The notes beneath the pieces are model-generated. The model did no database searches. It had not been told where the DNA came from and saw only the letters and a program-made list of their open reading frames with translations. Positions 1 through 5,532 of a stretch of 8,395 nucleotides of DNA are shown here, one piece after another (position 1 is the first letter of the stretch; the number at the start of each line of letters is the position of its first letter). The DNA lies in the NCBI GenBank assembly GCA_010032125.1, contig RHAU01000019.1, positions 1-8,395 on the forward strand, given 5' to 3'. The stretch comes from Actinomycetota bacterium. Lineage in GTDB: Bacteria > Actinomycetota > Actinomycetes > Nanopelagicales > Nanopelagicaceae. The position numbers and the translations under genes are program-made.

Positions 1-432
1 TTGCTTCGCGAAGAACTCGATGGGAAGAGACCGGAATTTTTTACGCTCGAGTCATGGGAAACAACTGTCGATCAAAATCCAGACAAAAGCGTTACTTCTC
101 GAGCCACGGTTGTGATTTCGGCGCGCGGCTCCCGGATTGAAGCAAGTGGTGAAGGAAATGGTCCCGTTAATGCAATTGATACTGCGATTCGAAAAGGTCT
201 CGAGCAGTTCTATCCTGAATTAAGCCAACTTGAACTCACAGATTACAAGGTAAGAATTCTTGAAGGACGCCTTGGAACTGGCGCAGTAACCCGAGTACTT
301 GTGGAAACGAGCGATGGCCGGGGCGAGTGGAACACGATTGGTGTGCACGAAAACGTTATCGCCGCATCTGCGATGGCTCTTGCGGATGCCGTTACTTATG
401 GTCTACTACGACAAGGAAAAAAACCCGAGTAA
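1..432 (+). CDS. cimA: Citramalate synthase, C-terminal part (5' end outside window)
   Basis: This is the C-terminal regulatory (LeuA dimer/allosteric) domain of an alpha-isopropylmalate/citramalate synthase family enzyme, 143 codons long in this window. The TTG at base 1 is an ordinary Leu codon, because the TIM-barrel catalytic domain must lie upstream. Visible landmarks are EGNGPVNAID (residues 51-60), YPEL (71-74), LTDYKVRIL (79-87), GTGAVTRVLVETSDG (92-106) and a closing helix ending in TYGLL (132-136). The GNGPVNA and LTDYKVR pattern with a YGLL ending matches the CimA type better than actinobacterial LeuA. CimA condenses pyruvate with acetyl-CoA to give (R)-citramalate, a threonine-independent entry to isoleucine synthesis, and this domain normally mediates isoleucine feedback inhibition. 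The catalytic half is not visible, so a LeuA-like paralogue cannot be fully excluded. Confidence 0.85.
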   Translation: MLREELDGKRPEFFTLESWETTVDQNPDKSVTSRATVVISARGSRIEASGEGNGPVNAIDTAIRKGLEQFYPELSQLELTDYKVRILEGRLGTGAVTRVLVETSDGRGEWNTIGVHENVIAASAMALADAVTYGLLRQGKKPE

Positions 433-441
433 AGGACCACC

Positions 442-708
442 GTGGTTCAAAGAAGTAATCTCAAGCGGGGCGCTCGACTTACTCCAGATGAAAGTAGCGA
501 GTGGTTACGAACTCGGATGCAAGCTCTCCACATTTCAAGTCTGGAAGAACTTGCAGAAAAAACCGGAATCGATAAGGGCTCTATTTCACGATACTTTCGT
601 CATGAGAGAACTCCCAGTGTCGATGTGATCGCGCCATTATGTGAAGCGTTGGAAGTTTCTCCAGAAAACTTGCTGATTTCTCTAGGAGCTCTCGAGCGTA
701 AGCGCTAG
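442..708 (+). CDS. Small XRE/Cro-type helix-turn-helix transcriptional regulator
   Basis: This 88-residue protein consists almost entirely of one XRE-type DNA-binding domain. The helix-turn-helix spans about residues 33-55 (SLEELAEKTGIDKGSISRYF), followed by the RTPSVDVIAPLCEALEVSPENLL pattern (57-78; family hallmark of P, L, A, L and a terminal D/E-N-L-L). No sensor or dimerisation domain is attached. The start is GTG at 442, preceded by AAAGGA at 431-436 with a 5-base spacer. That Shine-Dalgarno overlaps the cimA stop codon, so the two genes are probably co-transcribed. Its stop (TAG, 706-708) overlaps the stop of the converging minus-strand gene. The target is unknown; the palindrome at 966-981 is one candidate. 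The DNA-binding assignment is strong, the regulon unknown. Confidence 0.85.
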   Translation: MVQRSNLKRGARLTPDESSEWLRTRMQALHISSLEELAEKTGIDKGSISRYFRHERTPSVDVIAPLCEALEVSPENLLISLGALERKR

Positions 709-944
709 TTGTCGCGGGCGGTAATTGTTAGCTCATTTCCATTTCGCTTAAAAGTTCGCGGGAAGTCATCGTCGGTCCAAAGCCGGTAAATTAACGTCAG
801 TTGTTCATTGTTGAGAACGCCAGCGCAAATATCAAGAATGTCGTCAAAATCGTGATTGGTCCCAATCTTGACTTGGATTACTTCTGAATTCACCGTCAAT
901 TCAGGTAGGACTCTGTCATCACTAACGATGAGCTCGATGCGCAT
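705..944 (-). CDS. Hypothetical protein, 79 residues, no recognised family
   Basis: A minus-strand reading frame that I do not recognise. The open frame reaches back to 1028, but I place the start at 944 (ATG, then RIELIVSDD). On the minus strand AAGGAG lies at 956-951, six bases before that ATG, whereas the longer start at 1028 has no such signal and would overlap the xerC start. The protein is acidic in its first two thirds and beta-rich in appearance, with IELIV, VIQVKIG and NELTITARDN at the C-terminus, and a central helical stretch near FDDILDICAGVL. It has no signal peptide, membrane segment or obvious catalytic motif, so it is probably cytosolic. It converges on the helix-turn-helix gene with stop codons sharing CTAG (705-708). 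The clean Shine-Dalgarno and the tight fit between neighbours support a real gene; function is unknown. Confidence 0.65.
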   Translation of the reverse strand: MRIELIVSDDRVLPELTVNSEVIQVKIGTNHDFDDILDICAGVLNNEQLTLIYRLWTDDDFPRTFKRNGNELTITARDN

Positions 945-965
945 TATCAACTCCTTATCGGGAGT

Positions 966-981
966 GTTGCGTATAAGCAAC
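966..981. promoter_or_regulatory. 16-bp near-perfect palindrome, candidate operator over a -10 element
   Basis: GTTGC (966-970) and GCAAC (977-981) form a perfect inverted repeat around GTATAA. Since the core TATA is itself symmetric, 14 of 16 positions obey the dyad. Read on the minus strand the spacer is TTATAC, a plausible -10 hexamer for the gene starting at 944, placing its transcription start near 964 and its Shine-Dalgarno at 956-951. No convincing -35 is visible. Position and symmetry suggest a repressor site, possibly also acting on xerC about 45 bases away. This is an inference from pattern only. Confidence 0.4.
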
Positions 982-1013
982 GCTGTGTCCACGACTCGAG
1001 CCTGCGCTTTGAG

Positions 1014-1027
1014 TAATCTTTCTCGCA
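1014..1027 (+). promoter_or_regulatory. Leaderless promoter (-10 element) of xerC
   Basis: TAATCT at 1014-1019 fits the TANNNT -10 consensus of actinobacterial promoters and is followed by seven bases to the A of the xerC ATG at 1027. Transcription would begin at the start codon itself. This agrees with the absence of any Shine-Dalgarno upstream of xerC. No clear -35 hexamer is visible. Confidence 0.5.
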
Positions 1028-1938
1028 TGGCGCTAACTCCTGAACTTCGAGAGGCCTATTCACGCCATCTGACTCACGAACGAAATCTCAGCGCAAACTC
1101 AGTCCGCGCCTACTTAGCTGATCTTGAATCACTTCTTCTTCACATTAATCAATTAGGAATCACAGAGTTCTCGCAACTCGGGCTCAATCACATTCGCTCG
1201 TGGCTAGCAAATCTCCAGTCAAAGGGAGCCGCTCGATCCTCAGTAACAAGACGTGTTGTCTCAATACGTGCTTTTACATATTGGGGAGCGCGCAATGGCT
1301 GGTTGCCTACAGATATTGGCCGTGAACTTGTAGCGCCAAAACCAGAGCGTCATCTTCCCGATGTGCTGGATGTTGAAAGCGCAACTCTTGCTCTCGAAGC
1401 GTTACACGTGCGATCTACCGAAGAGCAGTCTCCAGAATCTATCCGTGATCTCGCAATTGTTGAGACCTTGTACGCCAGCGGAATTCGAGTCTCTGAATTG
1501 ACTGGACTTGATCTACTTGATCTTGATCGAGAGCGGCAGACGTTACGAGTGGTAGGTAAAGGTAATAAGGAACGAATAGTCCCCATAGGAAATCCCGCGA
1601 TGCGGGCAATTGAGAATTGGCTGACTTCTGGTCGACCTCATTTACTAAGTGAAGAATCGGGATCGGCGCTCTTCCTTGGTTCGCGTGGAAAAAGAATCGA
1701 CGCCAGAGTTGTTCGAACTATTGTCTATGAAGCTATGAGCGCGCTTGGAAACAATCGCCGATTAAGCCCACATGGATTACGACATAGCGCAGCGACGCAT
1801 TTACTTGAAGGTGGCGCTGATTTAAGAACGGTCCAAGAAATTCTTGGCCACTCATCACTTTCTACGACGCAGATCTACACGCATGTTTCCCAAGAAAGAA
1901 TAAAGAAGAGCTACGAGCAAGCCCACCCGCGCGCTTAA
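1027..1938 (+). CDS. xerC: Tyrosine recombinase XerC (chromosome dimer resolution)
   Basis: A 303-residue tyrosine recombinase of normal Xer length. The N-terminal SAM-like core-binding domain covers roughly residues 5-90 (ERNLSANSVRAYLADL at 18-33). The catalytic domain follows with all expected residues: R154 (ASGIRVSEL), K178 (GKGNKER), H249 and R252 (SPHGLRHS), H275 (LGHSSLSTTQ) and nucleophile Y284 (IYTH). Xer proteins act as a XerC/XerD tetramer at dif, with FtsK, to resolve chromosome dimers. I name it XerC rather than XerD because actinobacteria commonly carry xerC just upstream of rpsB. The start is ATG 1027, where family homology begins; the open frame extends to 856 but that part is antisense to the neighbouring gene and not Xer-like. 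There is no Shine-Dalgarno, consistent with the leaderless promoter. Nothing suggests a phage integrase. Confidence 0.92.
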   Translation: MALTPELREAYSRHLTHERNLSANSVRAYLADLESLLLHINQLGITEFSQLGLNHIRSWLANLQSKGAARSSVTRRVVSIRAFTYWGARNGWLPTDIGRELVAPKPERHLPDVLDVESATLALEALHVRSTEEQSPESIRDLAIVETLYASGIRVSELTGLDLLDLDRERQTLRVVGKGNKERIVPIGNPAMRAIENWLTSGRPHLLSEESGSALFLGSRGKRIDARVVRTIVYEAMSALGNNRRLSPHGLRHSAATHLLEGGADLRTVQEILGHSSLSTTQIYTHVSQERIKKSYEQAHPRA

Positions 1939-1949
1939 GTAAGCGGGTG
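1924..1949. terminator. Candidate bidirectional terminator between xerC and glpX
   Basis: CACCCGC (1924-1930) and GCGGGTG (1943-1949) form a 7-bp GC-rich stem with a 12-base loop holding both stop codons. Transcripts from either strand would form it at the gene end. The downstream tracts are only moderately T-rich (TTCGCTTTCG on the plus side), so it is not a textbook intrinsic terminator, but a hairpin exactly over the convergent junction is a sensible transcription boundary. Confidence 0.5.
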
Positions 1950-2891
1950 TTCGCTTTCGATTACCCGAATTGTTTTCGATCGCGAGCGCATGACTAATGA
2001 GTTGGACTTGATATATCTATCTGTATAACGAACTCCTCGCAGAAGTTCTCCGTCAGTAATTCCTGTTGCTGCGAAGAAGACATCCTCTCCGGAGACCAAA
2101 TCATTCGTTGTCAGTACCGCAGATAGATCCATTCCATGAGCGCGAGCTAGTTCTTTCTCTGCTTCATCGCGCGGATGAAGGATTCCTTGAATCGTGCCAC
2201 CGAGACATTTCATGGCGCATGCAGCGATGATTCCTTCCGGAGTACCACCAATGCCCATCAGAGCATCAATTCCTGTGTCCTCTCGGGCGGCTTCAACTGC
2301 ACCGGCTACATCTCCGTCAGTAATGAATTTGATCCGTGCTCCAGTCTCTCGAATCTCCTTGACGAGTTGATCATGTCGTGGACGATCAAGAAGGACCACG
2401 GTTAAGGACTCAACGTCGCGCCGCTTTGCCTTTGCAATTCGCTTGAGGTTTTCCTTTACAGGTGCGGTGATGTCAACAACATCTGCAGCTTCTGGACCGA
2501 CAACAAGTTTTCGCATGTAAAAGACAGTGGTCGGATCAAACATGGTTCCGCGTTCTGCAAGTGCAATCACGCTGATGGCATTAGCCATGCCTTTAGCAGT
2601 CAAAGTTGTTCCATCAATGGGATCTACAGCAACATCGACTTCTTGTCCGGTTCCATCGCCAACGTTCTCACCATTGAAAAGCATCGGTGCCTGATCTTTC
2701 TCTCCTTCACCAATAACAATGACGCCCTTCATTGCGACTGTATTGATCATCGTTCGCATACCATCAACTGCTGCTTGATCTGCATCGTTTTTTGCACCGC
2801 GGCCAACCCACCGTGATGCTGCTATGGCCGCTGTTTCAGTTACGCGAACCAATTCAAGTGCGAGGTTTCGTGAAGAAATCCGCTTCGACAT
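1935..2891 (-). CDS. glpX: Fructose-1,6-bisphosphatase class II (GlpX)
   Basis: A 318-residue class II fructose-1,6-bisphosphatase, a divalent-metal enzyme hydrolysing fructose 1,6-bisphosphate to fructose 6-phosphate in gluconeogenesis. Diagnostic motifs in order are GEGEKDQAPML (61-71), the metal-binding DPIDGTT (90-96), TDGDVAGA (191-198), GIGGTPEG (213-220) with the following CAMKCLGG (225-232), and ATGITDG (275-281). Length is close to family norm and nothing key is missing. In most actinobacteria GlpX is the sole such phosphatase, hence needed for growth on non-sugar carbon; that is family knowledge. The ATG at 2891 lies next to a TANNNT -10 element and lacks a proper Shine-Dalgarno, so it is probably leaderless. 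The gene diverges from rpsB and converges on xerC with a shared TTAA at the stops. Confidence 0.96.
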   Translation of the reverse strand: MSKRISSRNLALELVRVTETAAIAASRWVGRGAKNDADQAAVDGMRTMINTVAMKGVIVIGEGEKDQAPMLFNGENVGDGTGQEVDVAVDPIDGTTLTAKGMANAISVIALAERGTMFDPTTVFYMRKLVVGPEAADVVDITAPVKENLKRIAKAKRRDVESLTVVLLDRPRHDQLVKEIRETGARIKFITDGDVAGAVEAAREDTGIDALMGIGGTPEGIIAACAMKCLGGTIQGILHPRDEAEKELARAHGMDLSAVLTTNDLVSGEDVFFAATGITDGELLRGVRYTDRYIKSNSLVMRSRSKTIRVIESEHPLT

Positions 2892-2903
2892 GGCGAGAAT
2901 CTA
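2892..2903 (-). promoter_or_regulatory. Leaderless promoter (-10 element) of glpX
   Basis: On the minus strand TAGATT (2903-2898) matches TANNNT and is separated by six bases from the glpX ATG at 2891, so transcription should start at or next to the A of the start codon. The only purine-rich stretch upstream (GGGGG) is too far away to serve as a ribosome binding site. No good -35 is visible. Confidence 0.5.
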
Positions 2904-2922
2904 CCCCCGGAATTCGCTGAAT

Positions 2923-2951
2923 TTGTCGGCTAGAAGCGGGTTAGGTAAGGT
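2923..2951 (+). promoter_or_regulatory. Candidate promoter of the rpsB operon
   Basis: TTGTCG at 2923-2928 (-35, four of six to TTGACA) and TAAGGT at 2946-2951 (-10, TANNNT) are separated by the ideal 17 bases. Transcription would start near 2958 and give a leader of about 170 nt that contains the whole structured region. It lies back to back with the glpX promoter about 20 bases away. Confidence 0.5.
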
Positions 2952-2957
2952 CTGCCC

Positions 2958-3130
2958 CGCACAGAAATGTGACTTCACGCGTCTGCTCCACTCTCACTGC
3001 TCGGTGAGATCCCCGGAGAAACCATCTCGGTCCGACGAAAGTCGGTCGGTGCTCAGACGCTAGAGAACTGACAAATCGTCAGTTCACCAACCGATGCGAA
3101 CAAATAGTTCGCACAAAGGAGCGTGCCGCG
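2958..3130 (+). promoter_or_regulatory. Structured 5' leader of rpsB, probable S2 autoregulatory RNA element
   Basis: The 5' end is inferred from the promoter. A long-range helix GCGTCTG (2979-2985) with CAGACGC (3054-3060) closes a domain. Inside are a 6-bp hairpin TCTCAC/GTGAGA (2992-2997 with 3004-3009) and a hairpin CCGAC/GTCGG (3032-3036 with 3041-3045) capped by a GAAA tetraloop. Downstream come two tandem perfect hairpins: 8 bp GAACTGAC/GTCAGTTC (3065-3072 with 3078-3085, loop AAATC) and 7 bp TGCGAAC/GTTCGCA (3095-3101 with 3107-3113, loop AAATA). The Shine-Dalgarno AAAGGAG (3115-3121) begins one base after the last hairpin, nine bases before the ATG. No U-tract follows any stem, so control would be translational rather than by termination. 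S2 autoregulation through its leader is known in E. coli; that this RNA does the same is inference. Confidence 0.6.
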
Positions 3131-3949
3131 ATGGCGGTTGTAACAATGCGAGAACTCCTCGACAGCGGTGTTCATTTTGGACATCAGACTCGTCGTTGGA
3201 ATCCAAAGATGAAGCGCTTTATATTCACAGAGCGCAACGGTATTTACATCATAGATATTCAACAGTCGTTAGCGCTGATTGATAAGGCGTATGACTTTGT
3301 AAAAGATACGGTGGCAAAAGGCGGCAATGTTCTTTTTGTTGGAACAAAGAAGCAGGCTCAAGATCCAATCAAGACCCAAGCAACGCGCGTAGGAATGCCA
3401 TACGTAACAGAGCGCTGGCTTGGTGGAATGCTCACAAACTTCCCGACTGTCTATAAGCGCGTACAGCGGTTGAAAGAACTCGAAGCGCTTGAAGCCGCTA
3501 ATGATCAAGTTCTTACAAAGAAAGAACTCTTGCTTCTTCGCCGCGAGCGAGAGAAGCTACAGAAGAACCTCGACGGCATTCGAAACATGACAAAACTTCC
3601 TGCTGCGGTCTGGGTTGTTGACACCAAACTTGAACACCTCGCTGTTGCAGAGGCGCACAAATTAGGAATTCCAGTCATTGCAATTTTGGATACAAATTGC
3701 GATCCAGACGAAGTTGATTACAAGATCCCAGGTAACGATGACGCGATTCGTTCCGTAACTCTTCTTACTCGAGTCATTGCCGATGCAGTTGCTGCAGGTC
3801 TTCAAGCACGATCAGCAAATGTTGCCAAGGAATCTGCAGAAGCCGCTAAAGCTGGCGACGAGAGCGTTGCCGCGGGCGAACCGCTTGCAGATTGGGAGAA
3901 GGAATTGCTCGGAAATAACGAAGCGAAGACTGAAAGCGCAGGATCATAA
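3131..3949 (+). CDS. rpsB: 30S ribosomal protein S2
   Basis: This is ribosomal protein S2, 272 residues, a late-assembling small-subunit protein that helps hold S1-like factors and mRNA near the Shine-Dalgarno site. The N-terminal family signature VHFGHQTRRWNPKM is at 14-27, RWLGGMLTNFPTV at 95-107, a coiled-coil-like charged insertion at about 110-150, and the second conserved region LPAAVWVVDTKLEHLAVAEA at 156-175. The C-terminal tail after about residue 228 is alanine- and glutamate-rich, as in many actinobacterial S2 proteins, and looks disordered. The ATG at 3131 has AAAGGAG nine bases upstream. It is the first gene of the operon and directly abuts tsf with no gap. Confidence 0.98.
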   Translation: MAVVTMRELLDSGVHFGHQTRRWNPKMKRFIFTERNGIYIIDIQQSLALIDKAYDFVKDTVAKGGNVLFVGTKKQAQDPIKTQATRVGMPYVTERWLGGMLTNFPTVYKRVQRLKELEALEAANDQVLTKKELLLLRREREKLQKNLDGIRNMTKLPAAVWVVDTKLEHLAVAEAHKLGIPVIAILDTNCDPDEVDYKIPGNDDAIRSVTLLTRVIADAVAAGLQARSANVAKESAEAAKAGDESVAAGEPLADWEKELLGNNEAKTESAGS

Positions 3950-4777
3950 GTGGCGTACACAGCTGATGATGTAAAGCGCCTCCGCGAAGTTACTGCGGCC
4001 GGAATGCTTGATTGCAAGAAAGCCCTTGATGAGTCGGGTGGAGATTTTGATAAGGCAATCGAAATTATCCGCGTTAAAGGCTTAAAGGGTGTAACGAAGC
4101 GTGAAGGTCGCGCAACATCTAATGGATTAGTTGCTGCGAAGGCGTCTGGTTCTACCGCTGTCATGCTCGAACTCAATTGCGAGACTGACTTTGTCGCAAA
4201 GGGCGATCGCTTTCAAGCACTCGCTGATGAACTCGTAACTCATCTCTTCGCAAGCAAACAAGGTGATCTCACTTCTTTTGTTGCTTCAAATCTTGCATCT
4301 GGCAAGAGCGTGCAAGCAGCCATCGATGAGGGCAATGCAACACTTGGAGAGAAAATCGAACTTCGACGTATCGCAGTTGTCGACGGGTCAGCTAATGCGA
4401 TTTATCTACATCGCACGAGCCCTGATCTACCACCACAAGTTGGAGTCCTTGTAGCGCTGGGCAAAGAAGATAATGAAGTGGGCAAAGACGTTGCGCAGCA
4501 CATCGCAGCATTTGCTCCGCAATATCTCAACCGCGATGCAATCCCGTCAGATGTGATTGAGAATGAACGTCGCGTGGCAGAAGAGACTGCGCGCAATGAA
4601 GGGAAACCCGATGCCGCGATTGCAAAGATCGTAGAAGGTCGTGTTACCGGTTTTGTAAAGGAAGTTGCCCTTCTAGAGCAGAGTTTTGCCAAAGATCAGA
4701 AGAAGAGCGTCCAGCAAATCTTGAACGACGCGGGTAATTCCGTGTCCACCTTCCATCGCTTCCGCGTAGGACAGTAA
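3950..4777 (+). CDS. tsf: Translation elongation factor Ts
   Basis: EF-Ts, 275 residues, is the guanine nucleotide exchange factor that regenerates EF-Tu-GTP in the cytosol. The N-terminal UBA-like domain (5-50) carries LREVTAAGMLDCKKALDESG (11-30). The EF-Tu-contacting motif TDFV is at 79-82 within NCETDFVAKGDRF, and the second half has HIAAFAPQYL and the NERRVAEETARNEGKP helix. It is full length. The GTG start at 3950 follows the rpsB TAA with zero spacing and has AGGA (3940-3943) inside the end of rpsB, so the pair is probably translationally coupled, the usual rpsB-tsf arrangement. Confidence 0.98.
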   Translation: MAYTADDVKRLREVTAAGMLDCKKALDESGGDFDKAIEIIRVKGLKGVTKREGRATSNGLVAAKASGSTAVMLELNCETDFVAKGDRFQALADELVTHLFASKQGDLTSFVASNLASGKSVQAAIDEGNATLGEKIELRRIAVVDGSANAIYLHRTSPDLPPQVGVLVALGKEDNEVGKDVAQHIAAFAPQYLNRDAIPSDVIENERRVAEETARNEGKPDAAIAKIVEGRVTGFVKEVALLEQSFAKDQKKSVQQILNDAGNSVSTFHRFRVGQ

Positions 4778-4782
4778 CCTTC

Positions 4783-4798
4783 GAGGAGTAGAAAGGAG
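4783..4798 (+). promoter_or_regulatory. Tandem Shine-Dalgarno sequences before pyrH
   Basis: GAGGAG (4783-4788) and AAAGGAG (4792-4798) lie in the 28-base tsf-pyrH gap. The second, seven bases before the ATG at 4806, fixes the start; the first may act as a standby site. This is the strongest ribosome binding site within the operon after rpsB, so pyrH is probably initiated independently rather than by coupling. Confidence 0.6.
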
Positions 4799-4805
4799 AA
4801 CTCGA

Positions 4806-5528
4806 ATGGCAAATACTCGAAAGAGTTATAAGAGAGTTCTCCTCAAACTCTCCGGCGAAGTCTTTGGTGGAGAGAAAGGCATTGGGGTTGACCCTGATGT
4901 TGTTCACGATGTCGCCCTACAAATCGCAGATGTCGTTCGAAGCGGGGTAGAAGTAGCAATCGTCGTGGGCGGTGGAAATTATTTCCGAGGCGCAGAATTG
5001 CAGCAACGCGGTATGGATCGCGCTCGAGCCGACTATATGGGAATGCTCGGAACCGTCATGAATTGCCTTGCGTTACAAGACTTCCTTGAAAAAGAAGGAA
5101 TTGATACCCGGGTTCAAACTGCAATCACCATGGGACAAGTCGCAGAGCCTTACATTCCGCGACGCTCTATTCGCCATCTTGAAAAAGGTCGCGTCGTGAT
5201 TTTTGGCGCAGGTGCAGGTATGCCATTTTTTACTACCGATACTGTTGCTGCACAACGTGCACTTGAAATCGGAGTCGATGCACTTCTTCTTGCAAAGAGC
5301 GGTGTCGATGGCGTGTATTCCGCTGATCCAAGAAAAGATAAGAGCGCAACGAAATTTGATTACATCTCATATAACGACGTTTTAGCAAAGTCTCTTGCTG
5401 TGGCGGATGCTGCGGCATTTAGCCTCTGCCGAGAGAATGAACTTCCCATCATCGTCTTTAATCTCCTCGAGAAGGGCAATATCGCTCGTGCGGTACGTGG
5501 AGAGAAGATAGGAACTCTGGTTAACTAA
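4806..5528 (+). CDS. pyrH: Uridylate kinase (UMP kinase)
   Basis: Bacterial UMP kinase, 240 residues, of the amino acid kinase fold, a hexamer that phosphorylates UMP to UDP with ATP in pyrimidine nucleotide synthesis. Landmarks are KLSGE (14-18) for phosphate binding, VVGGGNYFRG (53-62), RADYMGMLGTVMN (74-86) at the UMP site, GAGAGMPFFTTDTVAA (134-149) and the nucleotide-binding region KSGVDGVYSADP (164-175). Family enzymes are activated by GTP and inhibited by UTP. Full length, with a strong Shine-Dalgarno. pyrH between tsf and frr is the standard order in most bacteria. Confidence 0.98.
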   Translation: MANTRKSYKRVLLKLSGEVFGGEKGIGVDPDVVHDVALQIADVVRSGVEVAIVVGGGNYFRGAELQQRGMDRARADYMGMLGTVMNCLALQDFLEKEGIDTRVQTAITMGQVAEPYIPRRSIRHLEKGRVVIFGAGAGMPFFTTDTVAAQRALEIGVDALLLAKSGVDGVYSADPRKDKSATKFDYISYNDVLAKSLAVADAAAFSLCRENELPIIVFNLLEKGNIARAVRGEKIGTLVN

Positions 5529-5532
5529 TTCC

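Noticed and set aside
1..432. TTG at base 1 as a true start giving a stand-alone regulatory-domain protein
   Set aside because: The codon is merely the window edge; the sequence begins mid-protein in the linker before the C-terminal domain of CimA.
442..944. Toxin-antitoxin module formed by the small regulator and the small unknown protein
   Set aside because: The genes converge instead of forming an operon, and the unknown protein has no toxin motif.
856..1026. In-frame N-terminal extension of xerC by 57 codons
   Set aside because: The extra residues are not Xer-like, lie antisense to the neighbouring gene with its own Shine-Dalgarno, and the Xer homology starts right after the ATG at 1027, next to a -10 box.
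945..1028. Longer start (1028) for the minus-strand unknown gene, overlapping the xerC start at CATG
   Set aside because: No Shine-Dalgarno at 1028, while AAGGAG sits ideally before the ATG at 944; the longer form would also cover the divergent promoters.
1027..1938. Tyrosine recombinase as integrase of a mobile element
   Set aside because: Length, motifs and position beside the rpsB region fit the housekeeping XerC; no attachment repeats, tRNA or cargo genes are seen.
3065..3113. Tandem hairpins before rpsB as intrinsic terminators
   Set aside because: Neither stem is followed by a U-tract, and the second leads directly into the Shine-Dalgarno.
3802..4176. 124-codon minus-strand frame over the rpsB-tsf junction
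   Set aside because: It is a shadow of two highly conserved genes with serine/alanine-rich low-complexity translation and no ribosome binding context.
4402..4692. 96-codon minus-strand frame inside tsf
   Set aside because: Antisense shadow of EF-Ts, rich in Arg, Ser and Thr, with no supporting signals.
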